A DNA stretch of 64,000 bases from Sycobia sp. Sy_11 (GCA_018907035.1 JACCIC010000027.1:4159001-4223000); one strand, 5' to 3'. Shown: positions 11,381 through 22,189, counted from the stretch's first letter. The notes: a model not told the origin generated them from the sequence alone. Translations and numbers: made by a program.

Positions 11381-11647
11381 GTAGGAAAATATATAGTTCA
11401 CTCTCTGTTACACACGCCGCTAGTGGCCGTGCCCTTTACGAGTGAGAGAAAAGTATATAGCGCTAAAGGTCGCTGACGTCAGGGCCTGTGATGACAGGGC
11501 CCGTGACGTCGACATTGTAAGCTATGAGAGTTCTGGATCATCGGAAGTGATCCGGAATTGCACGTGACGTCAGTGTCCATTACGTAAGCACTGTGAACTT
11601 TGATCACTTCTGGTGATCCAGAACTCTCCTAGCTTATCTACTTACGT
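11381..11647 (-). repeat. Right terminal inverted repeat of the Polinton-like element
   Basis: Reverse complement of the left repeat. It contains perfect TGACGTCA palindromes at 11474-11481 and 11565-11572, the latter overlapping an E-box CACGTG. Just inside it (11270-11400) the motif 'agaaaagtatat' recurs in both orientations. Confidence 0.85.
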
Positions 11648-12090
11648 TACATGTTCATAAATTTAGTACTGCTCTGATGACTAACATACTACAAATATTC
11701 ATGAGTATCAAAAAATACCAATTTTTTACTCTTATTTTACAGACTTTTTCAACGAAAACCACAGTAATATTTATTTTCAATAAATAAAGTTTTTATATTG
11801 TATTGGATAAGCTGACATTTGTAAAATACATGAAGATACGATGCCCTTAGGTTTTGGTAAAATATTGACACAAATATATTTTTTTCTGTATAAAAAATTA
11901 ACAATTATTAAATACATTTACATTACCACTTATTCAACAAAAAATTTAATTTTTGTTATTGTAGCTATAATAAATATTACTGTGAATACATTTGGTTCAT
12001 TTATTATTTATACTTTTTAACAAATATATTTTAAGTAGAGTAATTACTTTGTAATAAATTCCATAATTTATTTTGCGTTAATTTAAAATA
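11648..12090. other. AT-rich spacer without recognisable feature
   Basis: Simple AT-rich DNA between the Polinton-like element and the first Penelope-like element. Nothing supported. Confidence 0.35.
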
Positions 12091-12348
12091 ATTTAATTGC
12101 ACTTATGTCGAATGCCCATATACAAATTAATAAATATTTTTATTGGTCCTACAGTCCAATCAATTCAATCTAAAAATAAAAATAAAAATTAAATTAAAAA
12201 TTAAATTAAAATTATAATGACAGTCAGACTGTCCTTGTTTACATTCACCCCCGTAGACTAATCTGAAAATAAAATATTAACTGAAAAAATTCTTTGTTAG
12301 TAAAGTGCAGTCTGACTGTCCCCAACACCCTTACCTAATTGAAGACTT

Positions 12349-12388
12349 GTCCAACCTTTCGAGCTCGCTACGGCTCCTCATCAGGGAC
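12349..12388 (-). ncRNA. Hammerhead ribozyme motif, degenerate (P1)
   Basis: Reading the minus strand: GTCC, CTGATGA core, stem II GAGC/GCTC, then GAAAGGTT and GGAC. The position after GAAA is G instead of C, which breaks the two-base stem III, so this copy is probably impaired. Confidence 0.6.
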
Positions 12389-12490
12389 TAAACTAAACCT
12401 TATATTCTAATCTATATATACCTGATCCCCACTACCAAATTTAGTAAATGAAATCTAAATTCCCCTTCTACACAAATTGTTCAAAACCAA

Positions 12491-12915
12491 TCAATTTAAT
12501 AAGGAATGATAAACACTGTTCAATTTACTAGACTTTAACATTAAATTCACATTATTTCGAATCCTGAAAATGTGAATACTTTCAAGACTCTCCCTTTTAT
12601 ACTTATTATTAATACAATGTTCCAAAATATCCGCATTCACAAAATCAAAAGAATGTAAAAACTTTAAACAATGCTCTTTTAAACCGGAAATAATATGTGA
12701 GCTACGTAAACTATATTTATGTTCATAAATTCTGTTTTTTAAATATCTACCTGTTTGTCCAATATAGTATTTATCACAATCCATGTAATTAATCTTGTAA
12801 ACAACTCCTGATTTTAAGCATAAATCATCCCTATCTTTGCAATTATTAAACAATCTACTCAAATTATTGCTATTTTTAAAGAAAATTGGAATGTTATATT
12901 TCCGAAAATTTCTTT
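12491..12915 (-). pseudogene. PLE GIY-YIG endonuclease domain fragment (P1)
   Basis: The C-terminal part of a Penelope-type reverse transcriptase-endonuclease. It reads SNNLSRLFNNCKD, then VYKINYMDCDKYYIGQTGRYLKNRIYEHK (GIY-YIG core at 12720-12810 with the R and E positions kept), and ends NSVYHSLLN. The RT domain is missing. It is open from about 12915 to the stop at 12491 and is part of a truncated element, so not functional on its own. Confidence 0.8.
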
Positions 12916-12918
12916 TAA

Positions 12919-13130
12919 TTTAATATGTTTACGGGACGAACTCCCGCCACTTGTGCGGGCGCGGCTGGCAGGAGCTCGCCATGCGTCTCTACCTGAGCTA
13001 GTACTCAGAAGGTGCACGTACCAGGGTGCACACTCACGCGTTGTCCGTCCGGACGGACATCGCGTATATTGTTAACGGGGAGGGCGACGCCTCGTGCGCC
13101 GCTCGATCACCGGCCCGTCGGTGCTAGGCA
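12919..13130. other. GC-rich segment with a 30-bp palindrome, origin unknown
   Basis: An abrupt GC-rich block between a truncated PLE and a Helitron. It contains a perfect 18-bp palindrome (13042-13059, TGTCCGTCCGGACGGACA), extended by ACGCG/CGCGT arms after one mismatch (13036-13065). It could be a fragment of an LTR or another element. No coding motif is recognised. Confidence 0.4.
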
Positions 13131-13132
13131 TA

Positions 13133-13169
13133 TCATATCATCATATCATCATATCATCATATCATCATA
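13133..13169. repeat. (ATATCATC)n microsatellite at Helitron 5' end
   Basis: Four to five 8-bp units abut the 5' TC of Helitron H2. A related (ATATG)n tract abuts the 5' end of Helitron H3 at 62217-62250. Confidence 0.9.
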
Positions 13170-13686
13170 TCATATACTAATTTATAAAGACAAAGCATGT
13201 TTTTGTTTGTACGCGTTAACCGAAAAACTACTAAACCGTACTAAAAGTTTACTTATCCTGACTAGAAATTCTGCCCTTAACTCTTGATCCTGGTTGCGAG
13301 GCGCTCCTCAAAAGACCAGCGGAGTTAAGTTTTCCTTATTCTTTTATTCCTTAAAATCTACCTGTCTCGGTTCATTCAATCCCCGCGTGGAAAATAACAC
13401 CGGGTATTCGTGCGGTAATTAGCGCCGAATATTAGAGGCATTACGGAAAATAGCGCAAAATTAACTGTAATAAAAATATAAAATGGTCGGTAAAATATCA
13501 ACTTTTTGAAGTGGAGGCTACATTGAAACAACTTTTTATACAGAAGCGACGATAGGTAAATTACGGTCTATTATTTGTAGAAACATAGATTTTTATATAG
13601 AGGGTACTTTTTACTTAGATATTATTGAATTATTTATGAAATCGGTTAAATTATTATCTCGGGCGAAGCCGAGACGGGGGATGCTA

Positions 13687-13687
<1 letters not shown>
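13170..13687 (+). mobile_element. Non-autonomous Helitron H2 (518 bp)
   Basis: The 5' end is TCATATACTAATTTATAAAG, followed by 'acaaagcatgtttttgtttgtacg' and 'actactaaacc'. The 3' end has hairpin CTCGG-gcgaag-CCGAG, then ACGGGGGATG and terminal CTAG (13684-13687) before a T. Both ends match H1/H3. It has no coding and lacks the 60-bp array, so it is the shortest of the three copies. Confidence 0.85.
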
Positions 13688-13737
<50 letters not shown>

Positions 13738-13742
13738 TATAT
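13688..13742. repeat. (TA)n microsatellite
   Basis: Long TA tract directly after the Helitron H2 terminus. Confidence 0.95.
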
Positions 13743-13924
13743 AGTCCTCGCCTAACCTTCGAAATTCATTACCACGATTTTTCATAACCTCAATTATGAT
13801 ATAAACAAAATATGTTTGCATCATAATATTAAGAATCTATATAGATGGTCGATAGCACAACATAGACCATGAGAAAAAAATTAAATGAATTATTTATGGA
13901 TCGAATTCAGACTTTTTTAATGTT

Positions 13925-14090
13925 TGAGTGGATTCAGATACAGGCTATATTGATGAAGTATATTTAGAATATCCTGAGGAAGTATACGACAAGCATCGTG
14001 ATTTATCATTCTGTGCAAAGCATCGTACAGCTCCAGGCTTAAAACAAAAGAATCTACCCACTTCGTCGGATGATAAGAAAAAATATACGA
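13925..14090 (+). pseudogene. Second polymerase-B fragment (Polinton type)
   Basis: Reads DSDTGYIDEVYLEYPEEV, then HRDLSFCAKH, APGLKQKNLP and DDKKKYTK. This is the same block as 6150-6300 of the Polinton-like element (EVDLEYPES, CSEHIALPGSK), but differs enough to be a separate insertion. It ends abruptly at a minus-strand mariner remnant. Confidence 0.7.
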
Positions 14091-14460
14091 AACTTCCTGA
14101 ACATGTCGGAAGTGCGTATCAACGAGGTCGTGCTGTATCGATCTGAATAAGTGGCAATCGGAAGGCGCTATGCGGTAATACTTCCTATTAGAGCTCCAAT
14201 AGGGTATTTTGACGGCTTTTGCAACATGCGGCCGAGCATTGACATGCAAGAAAAGATGTTTCGATTATTCAGAACATTCTTCGTCATTAACATCAATATC
14301 TCCACTTCTAAAAAACTGAAACCACTCTTTACATATTAATAAAAAATTATAATGTTTACACAAATGTTGGCGCCTGTTATCTGAATTTTATTGGTAAATG
14401 ACAAAACTAAACAATAAATACCAGATTCGACACATCCGACACGGCCTGCTCCCACATTTG
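14088..14460 (-). pseudogene. Internally deleted mariner (minus strand)
   Basis: Upstream (14262-14340 reversed) encodes KEWFQFFRSGDIDVNDEE, the first HTH end of a mariner transposase. It jumps directly to NARPHVAKAVK...APSDCHLFRS...HDLVDTHFR, the catalytic C-terminus with the last two acidic residues (14088-14250). The 5' untranslated part (14345-14460) matches 53570-53690, the 5' part of mariner M7. The middle of the gene is gone, so this is a MITE-sized deletion product. Confidence 0.75.
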
Positions 14461-14664
14461 TTTTTCTCGTATCATATTTTTCTAATTACCAATTCAATTT
14501 TAAATTTGGTATTTTGTACCTAATATTATAATTTCATATAAATATACGTTCTCAGATCCAGAAAAGAAATAGTCCAGATTTTGAATTGAACGATATAGCA
14601 TTGTAGCCCGTAAATATGACAAATAATGTTGATAATTGGCTCAATAATTTAAATATAAATACTA

Positions 14665-16643
14665 GTCTGAGAGCCAGCGATATTTTTATGTCATATATTT
14701 ATCCTCGACCGAAAATTAGTTTAAATAATTCGTTTAAATCTTCACTAAGACGTACTGAGCACCCGCTGAGTCAATTAATCTGGATGTGGCAACGACAAAC
14801 ATCCAAAATCTGCAAAAATGTTAAAAATTGATAAAAATAAGGTTTTATGAAATAATTTTAAGTTTAGAAAAAAATGGTTCAAACAAAAGTTGTAGATCCT
14901 ATGGAAATAAATTGGTTATGTTCTATCCATTTTTGCTCTAAAACTAATAATTATGGACAAGAGCGCAATTAACTATGAACATTTCCAGCTGTTATCATCC
15001 CAAGTCTGTCGATAAGTCAGGGACCTACCTCGCCGCTTAGATGATACATGGTTCAAGTATTTTTGAATTTCTAATTTTGCTCATAAAATTCTTTTAAAGC
15101 AAAAATATGTTGAATATAAAAAATTTATTTTAGGCAGATCTCTAAATTTTATTTAAAATAATTTTTAACAAACTCTATTGTTTCATATACTATCATTTAT
15201 TTATTATTATATACAAAGTTTTTAATGCTTTTCACTATTTCAGTATTAATTAAACTAATTTTATGTATAATATTAATGTTCCAAAGCTCAAAAAATCATT
15301 TTAAAAACCTTTTTCTAATTGTTATAAATTGTTCATTACCAATAAATCAAAAATACTAAAATATAATGACGATGAAGGAAATTTGTTAAATGGAAGTATG
15401 GTAGTGATATATCTATATACATATAGTTTATTTCTTTAAATTTTACAGAATTTTTTCCCAGAAAAATTTATAAATTACTACAATATACACGACTCTTTAA
15501 TTTATAATAATGAGATATTTGTATACTGGTATAATGCATGCGACAAAATCATTTAAAAGTGCTTGCAAAATTACAGAAAGTATGTACGCTCGTATCACAT
15601 CCTGTCAGAGAATCATATAACAGATAAATATGACAAAAATTAGTCAAATGAGAATAAGATTCTGGAAAATTTATTGGGTGATTCAATGACAGTGCACCAC
15701 GTGAGATATTCATCGTGTTCCAGGTTCCCCGAAAGCGCGTTCTACAACTGCAGTTTTGACCATCAGTTCCCATTGATCTTCCTAAAATTCTTTTTCTACC
15801 TTGTTCTACAATACATGTAAGTTCATTTATAATAATTTTTAGGATTGCAACAATCTAGAATGTATGTTCGCTGAAGCAATGAAAAGTACGTTTCCTATAA
15901 CAGAAACGTGAGTAAAATGCATTCGAAAATGCGTGCTTGAACTGCAACTCTAACATATTATAATAGGAAAATGTATTTATAAAAAAAAATTAAACAATCT
16001 GTATATATTATTTTTCTAACTTAAATATATTTGTGATAATCAAATTAGAAAAATCAATGTTATAGACAAAGTTCTCCAAATTTTATGGCATTAAAAACTT
16101 TGTATATAATAACAGAAAAATGACAATATATAAAAAACAGTAGAGTTTATTAAATATTGTTTTAAACAAAATTTGGAGACCTACCTACAATAAATTTTTT
16201 ACATTCCATATATTTTTGCTTTAAAACTAGAATTTTATGAGCAAAATTAAAAATTAAAAAGTACTTGTATCATGTGAGCAGCGGAGTAGATCCCTGACGT
16301 ATCGGCAGTAACTTGGACTGATTATAGTAGCTGGAAACGCTTATTATAAATTGCGTTTTTCGCGATAATTATTAGCTTTACAACAAAAATGGATAGAATA
16401 TAAAAAATTCAATCGAATTGGATCTATAACTTTTGTTTAAACAATTTTTTCTAAACTGAAAATTATACCTTAAAACTTGGTTTTTATCATTTTTACAAAG
16501 TTTGGGTGCCTGGCGTTACCACATCCAGATTAGGTGCCGCAGCGGTCGATCGCTCCACTCTTCAGTACATGGAAAGAAATTATTTAAACTAATTTTCGAC
16601 TGAAGATAAATTGGTCACTAAAATATTTCGCTGGCTCCCGGAC
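14665..16643. mobile_element. Inverted-repeat element X1, no coding capacity
   Basis: Left arm about 14665-15226 and right arm about 16076-16643 are inverted copies of ~560-600 bp. Both begin GTC(T/C)G(A/G)GAGCCAGCGA and share blocks such as 'gaaaattagtttaaataatt', 'aatctggatgtgg', 'tctatccatttttg', 'gggacctac' and 'tatacaaagtttttaatgc'. TA flanks both ends (14663-14664 and 16644-16645), suggesting a TA target duplication. The 850-bp middle has no gene. A second copy, X2, lies at 53778-56019. Confidence 0.8.
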
Positions 16644-16662
16644 TATACCTAATATTCTAATA

Positions 16663-19091
16663 ATAGTGCGTTATTTCAAGAAAAATCAGTCAAGCAGAAA
16701 GATGGATCTAAAATTAGATAACGCAGCGTTAGTTTTTTCCAAAGCACAACCAAAACTAGCGAACAAATCCAGCGCTATGTTTTTAATCGAGGACTGGACG
16801 TTATTATTTTTATTATTGTTCGGAGTTGTTCACATTAAAGAACAGTCTATTTCCAAAGCATAACCAAAACTAGCGAACAAATCTAGCGCTATGTTTTTCA
16901 TCGAGGACTGGACGTTATTATTTTTATTGTTGTTCGGAGTTGTTCACATTAAAGAACAGTCTATTTGCTTTGATGATTTTTATGATTAGAAACATGCTCT
17001 TGACCATTTATTACATTATGAAACATCAGATATCTATTTGAAATCGCTAGTCAGTTGCAATAATATGAAGAAACAATATGGTGGCACAGATGCAGTGTTA
17101 CAAAAAAAAAGAAAGTTCTGCTTAATATTAGTGTAAAGTTTCGAAACATGTCGTAGACGTAATAAGGCTTTTAGAGAAACTAGCCAAAATTTAGGATCGA
17201 CAGATAACGGTAATTTTAGACATTATAGAATTTCTAAGGAAGTATGATCCTTTCTTGAAACAACATGACGAGCACTAAGAAAATTGTGGAAGTGGTAACA
17301 CAAGTTATTTATCTTCTACAATTTTTCAAGAGCTGATTGAAGAGATCGGAGTTGCTATTTTTAAAGAAATCATGAGGCGTTTGAAAGCAGCGAAAATTTA
17401 TTCTATTCCTGTCGATGGTGCGAAGGACAAGGGTCATCAAAACTAATTAACAATAATGTTAAGATATATTGAAAGAGATAAGCCTATCAAAAGATTTACA
17501 AAATTCTTAGAAAATCAAGCTAATAAAACTATAGATATGGTTCGTGGTATAATTCCTGCAAGAGAATAGCATTGATTTAAACGATTGTAGGGACAAATGT
17601 TATGATAGTCCCTCAGCTATAAGTGGCAGATTCAATGGTTTACGGGCTCTAATAAAGCAGAGGAATAATCTGTCTGTTTGGGTTCCCTGAGTCAGTTATT
17701 CTCTAAATCTCGTAGGAGAAAAAGCTTCAAGTGCTTCACCTTATACGACAGATTATTTCATATTTTTACAGAAACTTTACGTATCTTTTTCAGCATTCAA
17801 TATACGTTGGGCGTTTCTTAGTAAAATTTTGAAAGACAGCAGAACTATTGGTAATAGAATAATGCTTTCGAAAAAAAACCAAATGCACACGATGGTCTTA
17901 TCATTCTGAAGCTAATGAAGTCTTTATCAAAAGCTACTCGGCAATTTAAAAATTTTTACTATCGATTATTGATAGTGATGAATAGGAGTCGAAGATTCGA
18001 TGTCACGCCGAAGGTATATATAAGACAATGTATACATTCGAAACTGGTACCATGGCTTCATTTTGGGAAGACGTACTTGAGAATCTGAACAATGCTAGTA
18101 AAACTATACAAAATCCTAAAATATTATTAAATACAGCCTTACAGTATGCGATCATTGAGAAAATTTGTAGAAAATAAAAGAAATTTGTTTTTACATTACG
18201 AAAATCGAGGTAGAAAACTTACTAACATTTCAGATTACAAACGTGAACATGTACACCGGAGAAATGTTCGTATAATCCTCTACATTATGGTTTAATAGTA
18301 GAAGCTAAATTCATACCTTCTGAAAAGTTTCGCACCTTGGAATTCATACCTTTGATCGATGCTTTTGTGGCTTCCTTAGATGAATGCATTTTATCTTATG
18401 AAACGATCGATATACGCTTCGGTTTTTTTAATCAAACTTCAATAACTTAACTTCTTTTCAAATACAATAAAGTAGTAAAAGGTTACCAAATATCTATAAA
18501 AATCATTTCGACTCAAATTTAGAATTGGAACTGCTTTTATTTCAAACATTTTGTTCTTAATTACTTGAAATAAAATCTGAGATTGCTATTAATCGAGAAC
18601 AAGCAATGTTTTCATTGATTATTACAAAAGGAGTAAGAAATACTTTTGCAAATAGGGAATTAATTTTAAGAACATATTTAACTATAATAATAAGCAATTC
18701 TTTTTCGAAATTAAATTTAATGAATAATGCCTGGAAGATATCAATGACTCAAACTCGGCTAAATCATTTAACTACTAGTAGTATGGAAAGTATGGAAAGA
18801 GACACTATGTGTCATATAAATATTGATGATATATTAAACACATTTGCTGGAAAAACGTGCGACAATAATTTATTTAATGTTTTTGTTTTTTATTTAATTT
18901 TCTACTATATAAGTATATTTTTATTTATTAAAAAGCTATACGAGTATATAAATAAATTATTTTATATATGTAATAAAAAATTATATTATAAAAATTGTAT
19001 CGTTTGTGATTTTAAAACCCTCACACCTATGGTGCCCCAGGCTTTGCCAAAACTAAATACGGCGCTGAATAGTTTCTTTCTGAAAATTTAA
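16663..19091 (+). pseudogene. hAT-superfamily transposase (ZMYM1-like), heavily broken
   Basis: Frames switched along the strand give FDDFYD-KHALDHL (about 16972-17010), TDNGNFRHYRISKE (about 17202-17245), SGNTSYLSSTIFQELIEEIG (about 17293-17350), IYSIPVDGAKDKGHQN (about 17398-17445), SPSAISGRFNGLRALIK (about 17610-17660), NLVGEKASSASPYTTDYF (about 17702-17757) and KCTRWSYHSEA (about 17885-17915). Near the end comes a hATC dimerisation-like block NRELILRTYLTI...QTRLNHLTT...INIDDIL (18650-18835). This order is that of zinc-finger MYM-type hAT transposases. The many stops and indels rule out activity. The final 18606-19091 piece is the longest open stretch. Confidence 0.75.
16737..16964 (+). 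repeat. 114-bp tandem duplication inside the hAT remnant
   Basis: The units 16737-16850 and 16851-16964 are nearly identical, differing at a handful of positions. The unit contains 'gaggactggacgttatt' and 'gttgttcacattaaag'. It falls in the N-terminal part of the hAT pseudogene and duplicates the segment AMFxIEDWTLLFLLLFGVVH. Confidence 0.9.
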
Positions 19092-20040
19092 TTTTTCTAA
19101 ATTTAATTATTTGTTCTAACCACACTTGAAATTTAGTTCACGATAAGAAGTTCAGCTAAATCGAAAACAAAGTTCTTATACTCCACTAGTTTTATAAGAG
19201 GAAAATAATGCGCTTTTAGAACACAATAATTACATATCAAACTCAATGTAAAACTGTCTTCCATGAATTAATTAAACATAACGATTAGATCATATCAACA
19301 AAACTACTTTTATAGATTGTGCGTTAAGAAACAAAGACAAAGATGATTACAAATAAAAGATTCAAAATTCTGATATCTCTTATAATCGTATTTTACTTCC
19401 TCAACACTAAAATTTGACATGAGCTCTTTGAGAAGTTTAAGATTACCAAAACCATCTAAATCGAAAATCTCGTAACCATGCTTTCGGAAAGAACCCAGTA
19501 AGTATCTATATTTCCAAAATCATCCAAATTAACAATAGCAGATTCATTGAATCATGGTTCATTGAAAGGCAGAATACTGAATTTTAGTACAGAATACAGA
19601 ATTTTTGTTGTATTTTATAAAGAATATAAGATATAATGAGTAGCTTGCCTTTCGATTTTCATGTTTTAGGATACAACAGAAAATTATACTAATTTATAAT
19701 TATACTGATTTCCGATAGTTTATTAAAATTATATTATTACTAAATATTAAGTATAATATTCTAAGTACTAGATATTTTAGTCAATTATATTGAAGTGATT
19801 TCTTTTCATTAATTTTTAGAACTAGATATATGAGGAATCAACTGTTGTACCGTGTTGCTGTTATTGGTTTAGTGGGGCATTTATACATTCAGTGAAGTAA
19901 TAGTCTGGCCGACTTTACTGACAGGTAATGAAAGATTTCGCTCTCATTCCTTCGCAAACAGATAGAGGGAAGCTTTGTCCTTGATGCATTGTCAATAAAG
20001 ATTCAGTTGTCGTTGATCTATCGAAAATGAATCACGTTAA
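19092..20040. other. AT-rich segment, no feature recognised
   Basis: No gene, repeat terminus or structured RNA seen. Two long A/T runs only. Confidence 0.3.
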
Positions 20041-20054
20041 ACGCCATGAATGCT

Positions 20055-20490
20055 AAATAAGTGTCGCGCTACGTGGCTGTGTTCCTTTGCATCCACCCGA
20101 AAGGTGCCAAAATATTGCACTCAGCGGCTGTTAAATATATGCGAAAGTCGAAGGCATTTGTACAGAGATATAAAGTGGCTAAAAATATCGATGATTTACC
20201 AGAACGTGGCTCGATAGGAAAAGTGGACAAAAAAGATGAAGAAAGAATAGTGAATCTGTTCTTTCGAAATCCTTCTTTAACATCGCGGTAAGGACTAGAA
20301 AAAGTAATGGCAAAAGGTTGAGATATATCCTAAGAAACGATCCGAATCCATCGTCGTACTCATAACCTGAAATGGCGCAACACAATGAAGAAGCCTCTGT
20401 TAACTGAAAAACATATGACAAAGCGATTCGCTTGGGCGCATGAGAATATTGATAGAGATTTTGAAAATGTCATTTTTACTTGAATGTTCT
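20055..20490 (+). pseudogene. Tc1-like transposase fragment
   Basis: Reads VAVFLCIHPKGAKILHSAA, then FVQRYKVAKNIDDLPERGS, VNLFFRNPSLTSR, ETIRIHRR (frames vary), LKWRNTMKKPLLTEKH, FAWAHENIDRDFENVIFT. This is the N-terminal paired HTH plus the start of the DDE domain of a Tc1-like transposase. It decays after FENVIFT at about 20480, just before the first catalytic Asp. Stops and a frameshift lie near 20291. Confidence 0.75.
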
Positions 20491-20689
20491 ATGTGCACAT
20501 GTTCAATTTTATCTGCAAGACGATGTGTTTAGCTTCTATCGGACTACAGACATAACTTATCAAGATCAAACAAAATTGACAAAAAGGGATGATAGAAATA
20601 AAAATGACAAAATGATTCGCGAGAGGAATAACGACCAGCCTTCGAAAATATTCAATTACTGATCACTACAGCCTCTTCCTTTAACTAAT

Positions 20690-21105
20690 CAGTGTTAGAA
20701 AGTCAATTCACGGTAGACACTGGTGCGATTAATACTGATATAGATAAGATATTGTTTTACTCCATGAAATTGATGGATAGTAAAGCGTGTTGGTGTTTGC
20801 CAAGAGCGAACTGCCTCAAGCGGAATAAAATTATTTGGTCATGGAGAAAGATCAAAGTATCTAGTTGTAGTAGGTGCCATGGATCAAATCCCAGCATATA
20901 TCAAAGGATACTGCTTTCGAGTCCTTATCGATTATTGCAGTTTATCATGGATCCGTACGATAGAAGCACCACAGTGCGTCTGACACGATATGCTCTTAAC
21001 TTTCAGGGGTATGATTTTAAAGTAGAGCATCGTAAAAGTGTGTTAAATTTAAGTATCTCATGCTTTGTCCCGGATGGAACAAGGAGGCGAGTTACATTGT
21101 GGTGA
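20690..21105 (+). pseudogene. Ty3/gypsy pol RNase H fragment
   Basis: An open frame with FTVDTGAINTDI near its start (the FxLDTDAS block of gypsy RNase H with the catalytic Asp) and MDPYDRSTTVRLTRYALNFQ, GYDFKVEHR toward the end (the ARWxLxLQxYDFxVEH block). The middle is scrambled by indels. The RT, integrase and LTRs of this copy are not seen nearby. Confidence 0.65.
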
Positions 21106-21214
21106 CTTTGACAAAAGTAATCCAAGCTGTGGTACTTTTATTGGCTACAAACTGTCCAGATGAGTGCTACACACTATCCAAAACGTAAGATAGTCGGGTT
21201 GCAATTTTACTGTT

Positions 21215-21405
21215 ATCGAGCTCTACAGAGGGTTCGTTTTCAAAAATTAGAATACGATATCCAGGTGTCACGGGACGACTTTAATAGGGACGTAGATGTT
21301 TGTTTGATAGAATACGTTGTCCCAATAAACCTGGACATCGAATTCTACCAACGAAACACGACCAACACTGTTTATTATTTCAACCGAATTGGACTACGCC
21401 CCTTA
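21215..21405. repeat. Helitron-type 60-bp repeat units, isolated
   Basis: Contains 'gaatacgatatccaggtgtcacgggacgac' type sequence and then units in the opposite sense ('aacctggacatcgaattctacc'). It therefore holds plus and minus oriented pieces of the repeat seen in H1. Confidence 0.7.
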
Positions 21406-21494
21406 TAATGCATGCGCGAAATTTATTGATTAAAGATTAATTTGAATAAAAAATATACCCTATATCCTTTCAAAGATAAAATATATTATATATA

Positions 21495-22189
21495 TTGGGT
21501 GTACAATTAAGTTTGCAGCATCTGTCAAAAGATTTGCATCTCCGAAATCTTGCTCCAGCGGTATGAATATAAATCATTTTTGCAGTGTATTCTCACTGAT
21601 AATGAAAAATGGATTTATTGTGATCACCCTAAACGCAGAAAATCATATACAATACCCGGCGAGCCCGCCCAATCGACGCCGGAACGAAATATTCACGTAA
21701 GTGAGGGCATGCTCTAAATTTGGTGGGATCAAAAAAGTGTCATATGTTGTAAACTGTTTCCTAGTTGTCAAACTAGCAAAGGGCCATTGTATCGAATCCA
21801 AATGATTCGTTTGAACCGAGCATTACAGGAAAAACTGTTGCAGCATCGATCAAAAACTATTTGGATAATAGTGGATGGGAAATTTTGCGTCACTCGCATT
21901 ATAGCTCTGACTTTACACCATCTGACTACTACTTGTTTTAATCAATGTAGAACCCTTTTACCGGAATACGGTTCAGTTCAGTAGAGGGAATCAAAAATTG
22001 GCTTGATACGTTTTTACACTCGAAAGACGCGAAATTTTTTTTGGTTTGAAATTCATAAATTTTTAGAAAGATTGGAAATATCTATAATAGGTCCGATGGA
22101 CAATAATTTGAATAAAGGATATCTAACCATGGTTTTATAATAAAACCTCACATTTTGGAAAAACGCTGGAAACTTACGTGTACATTCAA
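21495..22189 (+). mobile_element. Internally deleted mariner (695 bp) with both inverted termini
   Basis: TA-flanked inverted ends: left TTGGGTGTACAATTAAG, right reverse complement TTGAATGTACACGTAAG. The interior jumps from the 5' terminal region to the catalytic domain: DNEKWIYCDHPKRRKS (about 21601-21650), IWWDQKSV, PLYRIQMIRLNRALQEKL, then a degraded end near LEIS. The DNA-binding half of the transposase is deleted. Confidence 0.8.

Larger units (their letters stand above)
2595..11647 (+). mobile_element. Decayed Polinton/Maverick-like DNA element with terminal inverted repeats
   Basis: About 9.05 kb bounded by inverted repeats (2595-2870 and 11381-11647) that align over about 270 bases. 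Inside are remnants of a protein-primed family-B DNA polymerase (plus strand, 5300-7394), a retroviral-type integrase (minus strand, 7395-7695) and several short genes resembling virion-protein genes of insect Polinton-like elements. Polymerase B plus rve integrase plus long terminal inverted repeats is the hallmark combination of Polintons. All genes carry stops or frameshifts, and the integrase has lost its catalytic Glu. I did not find a packaging ATPase or protease. A mariner fragment lies nested at 3916-4280. The target-site duplication is not resolved. Confidence 0.75.
12091..12918 (-). mobile_element. Penelope-like element P1, 5'-truncated (family A)
   Basis: Minus-strand copy. Its 3' tail (12091-12345) includes 'cttatgtcgaatgcccatat', the 'ttacagtccaatcaattcaatct'-type block and paired 'gacagtcagactgtcc' motifs. 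Next come a hammerhead-ribozyme-like segment and the C-terminal GIY-YIG coding region. It is truncated at about 12918, where an unrelated GC-rich sequence begins. Family A copies also occur at 23880, 40945 and 41736. Confidence 0.85.
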
